Part shown: piece after piece, positions 1 to 6,427 of the stretch
Position numbering within the stretch: the first letter of the stretch is position 1
Layout of the letters: every line of letters begins with the position of its first letter
Assembly: GCA_905210435.1 (NCBI GenBank)
Contig: CAJLWO010000070.1
Span: forward strand, 1 to 11,519
DNA from: an uncultured Bacteroidales bacterium
GTDB taxonomy: Bacteria; Bacteroidota; Bacteroidia; Bacteroidales; Muribaculaceae
Direction: 5' to 3'
DNA length: 11,519 nt
Notes under the pieces: model-generated
Databases searched by the model: none
Seen by the model: only the letters and a program-made list of their open reading frames with translations
What the model was told of the DNA's origin: nothing
Made by a program: the position numbers and the translations under genes

Positions 1-26
1 GAACCGGGTAAGGGGGGGCTATGTCT

Positions 27-638
27 CTATTTTTGTCTTAAATGAAAGAGCCGTGCCGGGCGGACGGAGAAGCCGGAGTCTCCGCCCGTTTCGGAGAGGC
101 AAACTTCCGCAGCTTCAAAGATGAGAGCGCAGGCATGGCACCCGTTAGCGGCTGAGCTCCAGTAATCGCCGGCAGAGCCAAAGTCTTCCAATTGCGGCGT
201 GAAATCTTCGGCTGACTCGCAGCCATCGAACGGCGCCCACCATTTATATCCTGCGGCGGGGAGGAAGATGGAATTTCCGTTGACTTTGCTTGTCACGATG
301 TATCCGCTGCAAGGCTCTTTGTTTATCCATGTCCACTCGCATCGGTCAATAAGTTCCTGAAACTCTTCCTTTGACGGGAGGCGCCAGGGCTCGCCCCAGT
401 TGGCGCGTGCCATGTCGCGGTCGCTGCCGGCGATTTCCATGTACGGAGGGGTGTAAAGTTCGCTGTCGAAATGCTGTCGGGGATCAGTCTCGCCGAAGGC
501 GAAGTAATCGCCGGGTTCTTCGGGAAGGTATGAGCCGAGATTGCATGTGGCCCACTTTACCGAGAGACCGAGGTCGATGTACTCGTGGTCCATGCCGTAA
601 CTGTAGTTTTCGGGGATGTATTGTTTGCTCTTTGCCAT
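27..638 (-). CDS. Fibrobacter succinogenes major paralogous domain protein
   Basis: This 203-residue protein belongs to the family that Bacteroidales carry in many copies, named after the Fibrobacter succinogenes major paralogous domain (related in fold to C-type lectin/FGE-like domains). The recognisable landmarks, in order, are EYIDLGLSVKWATCNLGS (about residues 19-36), PEEPGDYFAFGET, the ARANWGEPWRLPSKEEFQEL segment, NGNSIFLPAAGY, GDYWSSA and the terminal FSVRPA. The biochemical role of the family is not established; many members are exported or surface lipoproteins. This copy is unusual in having no signal peptide or lipobox: it begins MAKSKQYIPENYSYGMDHEY and the domain starts almost at once. 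It lies 25 bases downstream of the exported thioredoxin-like gene on the same strand, so the two are probably co-transcribed. The start at 638 is the first ATG; Met16 is an alternative that keeps the whole domain. Family assignment is fairly sure, function unknown. Confidence 0.8.
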   Translation of the reverse strand: MAKSKQYIPENYSYGMDHEYIDLGLSVKWATCNLGSYLPEEPGDYFAFGETDPRQHFDSELYTPPYMEIAGSDRDMARANWGEPWRLPSKEEFQELIDRCEWTWINKEPCSGYIVTSKVNGNSIFLPAAGYKWWAPFDGCESAEDFTPQLEDFGSAGDYWSSAANGCHACALIFEAAEVCLSETGGDSGFSVRPARLFHLRQK

Positions 639-663
639 GGGTTGTAAAGATAATAAAAAGTAT

Positions 664-1203
664 TTAGAACGCGGCGGAGATGTTGAAGATGATGTCGTAG
701 AGTTTTTCGCTTAGGGTGGGTTTGTAGCCGACGATGGTCTGACGAATATCGTTGTCACTGCCGATTGCCATTATGACCGGGACTTCGTGCAAATCATATT
801 GAGCGAGGTAATTGTACAAGGCTTTACAGCCGTCGATGAAATAGAGTTTTGAGGTTTCCCAACGGTTGTCGATGAAACGTTGGATAATGCGCTGCTTTTC
901 ATCTTCGGAGTCGTAGCAGGCGATGAAGTAGTTCGGGGAGTGCCAGCAGATATCGATTATGGGCATTTCTTCGCCGAGGTAGTCGCGCACTTCGCGTTCG
1001 GTGTCGCGGATACAGTCCATGGCCTTGTGGCACCAGTGGCAGTTTTCCCAATAGAAGGTGACGATGCAGGGGGTACGGAGCGGGAGGGTGACTTTCTCGC
1101 CGGCGATATTGGTGACGGTGACTGGGTTGAACTGACGTGCGCTGACATTCATGTAGAAGGAGGCGATGGCGAGCATCAGGAGGGAGGCAAATAATTTTTT
1201 CAT
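664..1203 (-). CDS. Exported thioredoxin-fold protein with CHWC motif
   Basis: The 179-residue product starts with a Sec-type signal peptide (MKK, a hydrophobic stretch to about residue 19, likely cleavage after NVSA at residue 22), so it should act in the periplasm. The mature part reads as a thioredoxin fold: a beta strand PCIVTFYW leads into the redox motif ENCHWCHK (C55 and C58), and the expected cis-proline is found in LHEVPVIMAIG (P142). A thiol-disulfide role is therefore likely, but whether it reduces or oxidises cannot be told. It has several further cysteines (C46, C64, C86, C96, C126), more than a simple thioredoxin, and a long segment between the CxxC helix and the cis-Pro strand, as in TlpA/ResA- and DUF-type thioredoxin-like proteins. 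It is the first gene of a probable two-gene unit with the paralogous-domain protein 25 bases downstream. The partner substrate is unknown. Confidence 0.75.
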   Translation of the reverse strand: MKKLFASLLMLAIASFYMNVSARQFNPVTVTNIAGEKVTLPLRTPCIVTFYWENCHWCHKAMDCIRDTEREVRDYLGEEMPIIDICWHSPNYFIACYDSEDEKQRIIQRFIDNRWETSKLYFIDGCKALYNYLAQYDLHEVPVIMAIGSDNDIRQTIVGYKPTLSEKLYDIIFNISAAF

Positions 1204-1249
1204 GACTGTTTTTTTGTTCTTGGTTTCTATAGGGACACGACGGGGGAAT

Positions 1250-1282
1250 GAAATCTAACAGTAAGGGTGAAAAATTTTCAAT
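1250..1282 (-). promoter_or_regulatory. Possible weak promoter for the thioredoxin-like gene
   Basis: On the minus strand, TAGATTTC (1250-1257) matches the Bacteroidota -7 consensus TAnnTTTG except for the last base. ATTG (1279-1282) lies 21 bases upstream, at the right distance for a -33 box. The start codon is about 45 bases downstream. No better candidate was seen upstream of this gene, but the match is imperfect. Confidence 0.3.
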
Positions 1283-1289
1283 TTATGGG

Positions 1290-1407
1290 TACGCATTCGC
1301 CCGGACCCCGGGCTCGACTCTACATATTGCTTGTGCCCCGTCCTCCGCTGACGCGTCGGCACTTGGTTAGAATTGCGTTTTGGGGAGTCCGAGCTACGGC
1401 TTTCGTA
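1290..1407. repeat. Structured intergenic segment with imperfect inverted ends
   Basis: In the 327-base divergent spacer between the thioredoxin-like gene and the peptidase gene, this GC-rich block differs from the AT-rich sequence on both sides. Its ends are roughly inverted: TACG...GCTCGACTC (1290-1320) against GAGTCCGAGC...CGTA (1385-1407), with one base inserted in the second. Inside are a small hairpin CCCGG-ACC-CCGGG (1300-1312) and the palindrome GACGCGTC (1350-1357). No plausible coding frame is seen. It may be a copy of a dispersed element, which this window alone cannot show. Confidence 0.3.
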
Positions 1408-1443
1408 TTCTTTAGTTTTCTTACTGCTGATGTATGAATTTGT

Positions 1444-1475
1444 GTTGTTTTTGTGGAAATATTTCTGTAAATTTG
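1444..1475 (+). promoter_or_regulatory. Bacteroidota-type promoter of the M3 peptidase gene
   Basis: TAAATTTG at 1468-1475 is a perfect TAnnTTTG -7 element, and GTTG at 1444-1447 gives a -33 element with a 20-base spacer. Transcription would start near 1481, leaving an A-rich leader of about 50 bases before the ATG at 1531. That leader has no Shine-Dalgarno sequence, which is normal for this phylum. Confidence 0.65.
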
Positions 1476-1486
1476 TATTTTAAAGG

Positions 1487-1518
1487 AATAAATCAATCAA
1501 CACGATAAATAAATCAAT
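1487..1518 (+). repeat. 11-bp direct repeat in the peptidase leader
   Basis: AATAAATCAAT occurs at 1487-1497 and again at 1508-1518, a spacing of exactly 21 bases or two helical turns. Both copies lie between the inferred transcription start and the start codon of the M3 peptidase gene. They could be an operator for a dimeric regulator, or only part of the A-rich leader favoured for translation in Bacteroidota. Confidence 0.45.
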
Positions 1519-1530
1519 TACACAGATATA

Positions 1531-3678
1531 ATGAAAAAGCAAATAGTCACTGCAATGTTGGCAGCTGCTATCGCTTCTCCTCTTGCGGGGGGCGCGCAGG
1601 CTGCAGGGCATGTCAATCCGTTTCTGACGCCTTATGATACTCAGTTTGAAATTCCGCCGTTCGACAAGATTATACTTGACGACTATGTGCCTGCGTTCAC
1701 CAAGGGGATAGAGGAGGCTCGCGCGGATATCGCCGCGATTGTGGCCAATCCCGAAACGCCTACTTTTGAGAATACGATTGTGGCTATGGACGATGCGGGC
1801 GCTACGCTGGAGCGTGTGAGCCGCGTGTTCTTCGGTATATCGGAGGCTGATTCGTCGCCGGCGATGGAGGAGATTGCCGCTGAGGTGACTCCGATGGTGT
1901 CGCGATATTCCGACGAAGTGTCGATGAACGAGGGGCTGTTCAACCGCGTGAAGTATCTCTATGACCACCGTGAAAATCTCGACAAGGCTCAGAAACGTGC
2001 TGTCGAGGAGGCTTACAAGAGCTTCGTACGCAACGGGGCGCTCCTGTCGGCCGCTGACAAGGAGAAGCTGTCGGAACTCAACCTTCAGCTTTCGGATCTG
2101 TACCTGAAATTCAACAAGAACCTGCTCAACGCCACGAATGCCTTTGCGGTATTTGTGGATGACAAGGCGCGTCTGGCCGGACTTCCGGCAAGCGCTGTGG
2201 CCACTGCGGCGGCCGAGGCCGAGAAACGCGGACACAAAGGGGAATGGGCGTTCACGCTCCATGCTCCGAGCCGTCTGGCGGTACTGCAGTATGCCGACGA
2301 CCGTCAGCTCCGTCATGACATTTACCGCGGATACACGTCGCTGGCTTCATCGGGCGAATACAACAATCATCCTGTAATCAACGACATACTTAAGGTGCGT
2401 TCGGCAAAGGCCAAACTGCTCGGTTTCCCCAACTATGCGTCATACATGACCGACAATGTCATGGCCAAGACGCCGCAGAACGCTCTCGACCTGCTGATGC
2501 AGGTGTGGCAGCCTACGGTCGACAAGGTGAAAGAGGAGGTTGCCGAAATGCAGCAGCTCGCCAACGACCGCGGCGACAAAATCAAGATAGAGCCGTGGGA
2601 CTATTACTACTATGCCGAAAAGGTGCGAGCAAAGAAATATGACCTTGACGAGAATGAGGTGCGCCCGTATTTCGAGGTGGACTCGGTGCGCAAGGGTATC
2701 TTTACGCTTGCCGAAAGACTGTATGGCGTGAAATTCAAGGAGTTGCCCGATGCGCCGAAGTATCACCCCGATGTGAAGGTATATGAGGTGGTCGACCTCG
2801 ACGGCAACCATGTGGCTGTGTTCATGACCGACTATTTCACCCGTGCGTCGAAACGTCAGGGTGCGTGGATGGACGAGATGAAGCCGTCGTATGTGGCGGC
2901 TGACGGCACGGCTGTGCGTCCCATCATATACAACGTGTGCAACTTCGAGGCTCCGACGGCCGACTCTCCGTCGCTTCTGTCGCTTGACGACGTGGCCACG
3001 ATGTTCCATGAATTCGGCCACGGACTGCACGGAATGCTTTCGCGTGCGAAATACAAATGCCAGTCGGGCACGGCTGTCGACCGCGACTTCGTGGAACTGC
3101 CGTCGCAGATTACCGAGCACTGGGCGCTCGAGCCGGAACTGCTCAAGGAGTATGCCCACAACTACAAGACGGGCGAGGCTATCCCCGATGCGCTTATTGA
3201 GAAACTTCAGGCGGCTTCGCGCCACAATGCCGGCTTCAACATGGCTGAGCGTGTGGCTGCTTCCTATCTCGACCTGCAGTACGGTCTGACGGACTATACC
3301 GGTGATGTCGACATCAATGCTTTCGAGGAGAAGGTGGTGGAGGAGCTCGGCATGCCCCGCGAGGTTGAATACCGTTACCACAGCCCGTATTTCAAACATA
3401 TCTTCGGCAGCGACGGTTATGCGTCGGGATACTATACGTATCTCTGGGCCGAGGTGCTTGATACCGACGGTTTCGAGCTGTTCAAGGAGAATGGCGTGTT
3501 TGACCCGGAGACTGCGCGTTCGTTCAAGGAAAATATCCTTGAGCCGGGCGGAAGCGAGGACCCGATGGAACTTTACATAAAGTTCCGCGGACAGGCTCCT
3601 ACGGCCGACGCGCTGCTGCGTCAGCACGGTCTCGACAAGCCGGCTGAACCTAACGCCGACCTCAATAAGAAAGACTGA
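1531..3678 (+). CDS. dcp: Periplasmic M3 zinc metallopeptidase, Dcp-like
   Basis: This 715-residue enzyme is an M3 family (thimet oligopeptidase clan) zinc peptidase, most like peptidyl-dipeptidase Dcp, which removes dipeptides from peptide C-termini. Residues 1-24 form a signal peptide ending GGAQA, and the mature chain begins AGHVNPFLTPYDT, so it should act in the periplasm on peptides taken up from outside. The HEFGH motif supplies H493, E494 and H497. E522 in DFVELPSQITEHW, 29 residues after the first His, is the expected third zinc ligand. The substrate-binding segment HIFGSDGYASGYYTYLW (from H623) carries tyrosines Y630, Y634 and Y637, matching those of the family. The length fits Dcp (about 680-720). 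The ATG at 1531 is chosen because it gives the complete signal peptide and lies 50 bases after a good promoter. It is monocistronic in this window. Dcp rather than oligopeptidase A is my preference; substrate range cannot be read from sequence. Confidence 0.93.
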   Translation: MKKQIVTAMLAAAIASPLAGGAQAAGHVNPFLTPYDTQFEIPPFDKIILDDYVPAFTKGIEEARADIAAIVANPETPTFENTIVAMDDAGATLERVSRVFFGISEADSSPAMEEIAAEVTPMVSRYSDEVSMNEGLFNRVKYLYDHRENLDKAQKRAVEEAYKSFVRNGALLSAADKEKLSELNLQLSDLYLKFNKNLLNATNAFAVFVDDKARLAGLPASAVATAAAEAEKRGHKGEWAFTLHAPSRLAVLQYADDRQLRHDIYRGYTSLASSGEYNNHPVINDILKVRSAKAKLLGFPNYASYMTDNVMAKTPQNALDLLMQVWQPTVDKVKEEVAEMQQLANDRGDKIKIEPWDYYYYAEKVRAKKYDLDENEVRPYFEVDSVRKGIFTLAERLYGVKFKELPDAPKYHPDVKVYEVVDLDGNHVAVFMTDYFTRASKRQGAWMDEMKPSYVAADGTAVRPIIYNVCNFEAPTADSPSLLSLDDVATMFHEFGHGLHGMLSRAKYKCQSGTAVDRDFVELPSQITEHWALEPELLKEYAHNYKTGEAIPDALIEKLQAASRHNAGFNMAERVAASYLDLQYGLTDYTGDVDINAFEEKVVEELGMPREVEYRYHSPYFKHIFGSDGYASGYYTYLWAEVLDTDGFELFKENGVFDPETARSFKENILEPGGSEDPMELYIKFRGQAPTADALLRQHGLDKPAEPNADLNKKD

Positions 3679-3690
3679 GGAATATATGTA

Positions 3691-3847
3691 GGTGTTTCAA
3701 AACCCGTGCCGGCATCGTCATCTTGTAGGGCTGCTCCATGGAGCAGCCGATTACTTGGGTTTATTATCAGTATATTGCGGCTGCACCGGGGTGCAGCCCT
3801 ACAAGATGGCGAAGCATATTCGTATCGTATTCAGGGTTTTGCAAACC
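3691..3847. repeat. Nested inverted-repeat element upstream of mtaB
   Basis: An outer 16-bp perfect inverted repeat, CATCTTGTAGGGCTGC at 3719-3734 against its complement at 3793-3808, extends to 3712-3734/3793-3815 with 21 of 23 pairs. Each arm runs into its own hairpin: GGCTGCTCCATGGAGCAGCC, a perfect 20-bp palindrome at 3729-3748, and GGCTGCACC-GG-GGTGCAGCC at 3779-3798. Further out, TTTCAAAACCC (3695-3705) and GGGTTTTGCAAA (3834-3845) are also near-inverted. The two GTAGGGCTGC hairpin units in opposite orientation resemble a REPIN, that is a pair of REP elements. It fills most of the 243-base gap between the peptidase gene and mtaB. No transposase is nearby. Confidence 0.7.
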
Positions 3848-3877
3848 AATAACGATAATAATACTGAAAGATGGTGC

Positions 3878-3901
3878 GGACGCGATGAATCGCGTCCCTA
3901 C
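3878..3901 (-). repeat. REP-like palindrome (GTAGGGACGCGAT type)
   Basis: GGACGCGAT-GA-ATCGCGTCC at 3878-3897 is a hairpin with 9-bp arms and a 2-base loop, followed by CTAC. Read on the minus strand it begins GTAGGG, as do the two hairpins of the neighbouring nested element. The 20 bases 3882-3901 recur identically at 6301-6320. Its end is 20 bases upstream of the mtaB start codon, so it would lie in or next to the mtaB leader. Confidence 0.7.
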
Positions 3902-3921
3902 TGTTGAAATAGAGACAGATA

Positions 3922-5235
3922 ATGCTTTGCCTATATCATACGTTTGGCTGCAAACTTAATTTTGCCGAGACTTCCACGATAGCGGAGATGCTGGAGGCAA
4001 GGGGTATAATGCGGTGCGATGAGGGTGAGATCCCTGACATTATTCTTGTGAACACCTGCTCGGTGACGGGGGAGGCTGACAAGAAGTGCCGTCAGGCGAT
4101 ACGTTCGTTTCACCGCCGCTATCCCGATGCGGCTATTGTGGTGACCGGCTGCTACGCCCAGCTTAAAGCGGAGGAAGCTTCCTCGCTGCCCGGGGTGGTG
4201 ATCGTGGCCGGTACCGACAGAAAAAATTCCATACCCGAATATATCGACCGCTGGATTGCCGACAATAATGCGCAATGCCTGATAACGCCGCTGCAGCAGA
4301 TGAATGCGTTCAATCCGTCGTGTTCGCGCGGCGACCGCACCCGCTATTTCCTCAAGGTGCAGGACGGTTGCGACTACTGGTGCACATATTGCACGATACC
4401 GCGGGCCCGCGGGCGCAGCCGCTCGGCGTCGATTGACGCGCTCGTGGCGCAGGCTGCCGAGGTGGCTGCGCGTGGAGGGAAGGAGATAGTCATCACGGGT
4501 GTCAATATCGGCGATTTCGGAAAGGGTACCGACAAGTCGTTTATCGACCTTTGCCGGGCACTTGACGAGGTAGAGGGTATCGAACGTTACCGCATATCGT
4601 CAATCGAGCCCAATCTGCTCACTGACGAGATTATCAATTTCGTGGCTCATTCGAAACGTTTCATGCCGCATTTCCATATTCCGCTGCAATGCGGGTCGGA
4701 CGAGGTGCTGAGGCTTATGCGGCGCCATTACGATACGGCGCTGTTCCGCCACAAAATCGAGCGCATACGCGAAGTGATGCCGCATGCGTTTATCGGGGTG
4801 GACCTTATCGTGGGTGCACGTGGCGAGACGGCGGAGGAATTCGAGCGCTCGTATGCGTTCGTGGAGTCGCTGCCCATTTCGTGCCTGCATGTTTTCCCAT
4901 ACTCCGAGCGTCCGGGCACAAAGGCGCTTGAGATACCACATGTGGTGAGTCAGGAGGAGAAGCATCATCGCGCGGCGCGCATGATTGCGCTTTCCGATGC
5001 CAAGTTGGCGGATTTCACGAAGCAGTTTGGCGGGACGGTGCGTAAGGTGCTGCTCGAGCACTCGGCCGAGGGGATGCCGATGGGCGGTTTCACCGATAAT
5101 TACATACGCGTGTCGGTCGATGCTCCCGGCTGCCTTGACAATCATATCGTGGATGTGCTGCTCGGCGAGGCGGGTTCCGCGGGCGAGGCTGTTAAGGGCA
5201 CTGTTATAGAAACGGGAGGAGGTTGTCATGTTTAG
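3922..5235 (+). CDS. mtaB: tRNA t6A37 methylthiotransferase MtaB
   Basis: The 437-residue protein is a radical SAM methylthiotransferase of the MtaB type, which turns t6A into ms2t6A at position 37 of tRNAs reading ANN codons. The N-terminal UPF0004 domain (about 1-125) has the three cysteines for one 4Fe-4S cluster: C10 in FGCKLNFAE, C46 in NTCSVT and C77 in TGCYAQ. The radical SAM motif DGCDYWCTYC gives C150, C154 and C157 for the second cluster, followed by TIPRARGRSRS. A TRAM RNA-binding domain covers about 372-433. FGCKLN with NTCSVT and the length favour MtaB over MiaB or RimO. The ATG at 3922 is the first possible start because an in-frame TAG lies at 3910-3912. The gene overlaps the acyltransferase gene by 8 bases, so the two are co-transcribed. 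No convincing promoter was found; the upstream gap is filled by repeats. Confidence 0.95.
   Translation: MLCLYHTFGCKLNFAETSTIAEMLEARGIMRCDEGEIPDIILVNTCSVTGEADKKCRQAIRSFHRRYPDAAIVVTGCYAQLKAEEASSLPGVVIVAGTDRKNSIPEYIDRWIADNNAQCLITPLQQMNAFNPSCSRGDRTRYFLKVQDGCDYWCTYCTIPRARGRSRSASIDALVAQAAEVAARGGKEIVITGVNIGDFGKGTDKSFIDLCRALDEVEGIERYRISSIEPNLLTDEIINFVAHSKRFMPHFHIPLQCGSDEVLRLMRRHYDTALFRHKIERIREVMPHAFIGVDLIVGARGETAEEFERSYAFVESLPISCLHVFPYSERPGTKALEIPHVVSQEEKHHRAARMIALSDAKLADFTKQFGGTVRKVLLEHSAEGMPMGGFTDNYIRVSVDAPGCLDNHIVDVLLGEAGSAGEAVKGTVIETGGGCHV
5214..5222 (+). promoter_or_regulatory. Strong Shine-Dalgarno before the acyltransferase gene
   Basis: GGGAGGAGG ends five bases before the ATG at 5228, inside the last codons of mtaB. 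Shine-Dalgarno sequences are rare in Bacteroidota, and no other gene in this window has one this clear. It supports 5228 as the start and suggests reinitiation at the 8-base overlap. It may also simply result from the glycine codons at the end of MtaB. Confidence 0.5.
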
Positions 5236-6139
5236 GCGGATAGGATATAAATTAGGTGACGGCGGTATGTGGCTGCTGTCGCATCTTCCGTTGGGGGTGC
5301 TTTATCCGTTCGGATTCGCCATGTACGGGCTGCTGTACTATGTGGTGAGATACCGCAGGAAGGTTGTGATGAAGAACCTTGCTGAGTCTTTTCCGGAGAA
5401 AACGCGCGAGGAACTGCGCGAGACGGCAAAGGATTTCTATCTCAACTTTGCCGACTATATGGTGGAGACGATAAGGCTCGGCGGCATGTCGGAGCGCGAG
5501 ATACGGTCGCGCATCACGTATGAGGACCTGGATATTGTCGAGCGCTATCTTGAGGAGAAGCGGCCTGTGGTGGCTTATTTCTCGCACTGTTTCAACTGGG
5601 AGTGGGTGACGTCGCTCGGCGTGGTGGCCGACGTGGCGGGTAGCGAGCGCTCACAGGTGTACCGTCCGCTGAAATCAAAATGGATGGATGCGTATATGCT
5701 GCGTATACGCGAGCGGTTCGGTGCACGATGCTACGCGAAAGCGACGGTGTTCCGCGAACTTCTGCGGCGCCGCAAGGAGGGCATCACGACGTTCACCGGT
5801 TTTATGAGCGACCAGAAACCGAGCCACAATGACCCGGGATATATAACGATGCTGCTCAACCATCCGACGGCGATGATTACTGGCACGGCGACGGTAGCGC
5901 AGAAACTCGGGGCGGCTGTAGTATATTTCGATATGACGAAGCTGCACCGCGGGCGCTACCACGTGCGCATAGTGCCTATCGCCGACGACGCATCGGCAAT
6001 GGCTCCCGACGATATAACGGAGCGCTACACACGTCTGCTCGAAAGCAACATACGCCGCCAGCCCTCAATATGGCTCTGGACCCACAAAAGGTGGAAACAT
6101 CGTGTGGAATTGGGGAAGCAGGACGATTCAGGATATTAA
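5228..6139 (+). CDS. Lysophospholipid/lipid A acyltransferase (LpxL/HtrB family)
   Basis: This 303-residue protein belongs to the LpxL/HtrB lipid A biosynthesis acyltransferase family, which adds a secondary acyl chain to the lipid A precursor on the cytoplasmic face of the inner membrane. After a short basic start it has a hydrophobic segment at about residues 13-38 followed by RYRRK, a membrane anchor as in LpxL. The catalytic HX4(D/E) motif is YFSHCFNWEW, with H120 and E125. The segment FMSDQKPSHNDPG (from about residue 196) matches the conserved (A/S)DQ block of the family. The length agrees with LpxL (about 290-310). It begins within the last codons of mtaB, with a good ribosome binding site, so expression is coupled to it. 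Bacteroidota lipid A differs from that of E. coli, and some family members make other acylated lipids, so I do not assign lpxL itself. Confidence 0.88.
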   Translation: MFRRIGYKLGDGGMWLLSHLPLGVLYPFGFAMYGLLYYVVRYRRKVVMKNLAESFPEKTREELRETAKDFYLNFADYMVETIRLGGMSEREIRSRITYEDLDIVERYLEEKRPVVAYFSHCFNWEWVTSLGVVADVAGSERSQVYRPLKSKWMDAYMLRIRERFGARCYAKATVFRELLRRRKEGITTFTGFMSDQKPSHNDPGYITMLLNHPTAMITGTATVAQKLGAAVVYFDMTKLHRGRYHVRIVPIADDASAMAPDDITERYTRLLESNIRRQPSIWLWTHKRWKHRVELGKQDDSGY

Positions 6140-6257
6140 CTTTATTGACTTTAAATACAGGATCAAACAAATGTGGTGACTATGGGCAAATTTTCGCCAG
6201 GTCAGGAAATGGTATAGATAGCGAGGGCGTATTATCTTTACACACTGAAAGTTACCA

Positions 6258-6276
6258 CGGGGGCGAGACGCCCCCG
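6258..6276. repeat. GC-rich palindromic repeat (GGGGGCG type)
   Basis: CGGGGGCG-AGA-CGCCCCCG forms a hairpin with 8-bp G/C-only arms and a 3-base loop. It is followed by CTA, so read on the minus strand it begins TAGCGGGGGCG. That layout is parallel to the GTAGGG-led palindromes elsewhere in this window. It lies in the convergent gap after the acyltransferase gene. It has no T-tract, so it is not a typical terminator. Confidence 0.55.
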
Positions 6277-6300
6277 CTATCAACTCAACGTAAGTTAATA

Positions 6301-6320
6301 GCGATGAATCGCGTCCCTAC
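6301..6320 (-). repeat. Truncated second copy of the GTAGGGACGCGAT palindrome
   Basis: GCGATGAATCGCGTCCCTAC is identical over 20 bases to 3882-3901. The outer part of one arm (GGAC) is missing and replaced by AATA, so only a 5-bp stem, GCGAT/ATCGC, remains. GTTTTGCAA (6342-6350) and CATCGTCAT (6351-6359), just downstream, are also motifs shared with the repeat region before mtaB (3836-3844 and 3713-3721). Confidence 0.65.
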
Positions 6321-6363
6321 AATTTTGTTCGTACATTTTGAGTTTTGCAACATCGTCATACTA

Positions 6364-6402
6364 AAATACCGCGGCTCTGCGAGTGCAGTTGCCGCGGTAT
6401 TT
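6364..6402. terminator. Bidirectional terminator between acyltransferase gene and der
   Basis: AAATACCGCGGC (6364-6375) and GCCGCGGTATTT (6391-6402) form a perfect 12-bp stem with a 15-base loop. The loop contains a further small stem, CTGC-GAGT-GCAG. Each arm ends in A/T bases, so both strands show a stem followed by T-rich sequence. It lies 25 bases past the der stop codon and serves the two convergent transcription units. Confidence 0.85.
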
Positions 6403-6427
6403 ATTTGGGATATTGTGGTGTATCGTG

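Noticed and set aside
2440..3627. Long minus-strand frame of 395 codons opposite the M3 peptidase gene
   Set aside because: It is antisense to a gene with an intact HEFGH motif and full family length. Its translation is rich in Arg, His and Leu, typical of a shadow frame in GC-rich DNA.
3691..3901. CRISPR array made of the palindromic repeats before mtaB
   Set aside because: The units face opposite ways, differ in core sequence and have no regular spacers, and there are no cas genes. REP/REPIN-like elements explain them better.
3692..3959. Small plus-strand reading frames of 71 and 73 codons before mtaB
   Set aside because: They are translations of the palindromic repeats (peptides such as GRDESRPYC and AMNRVPT), with no start signals, and one overlaps the mtaB start.
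4600..5229. Minus-strand frame of 209 codons opposite mtaB
   Set aside because: It is antisense to the radical SAM and TRAM regions and has no recognisable domain.
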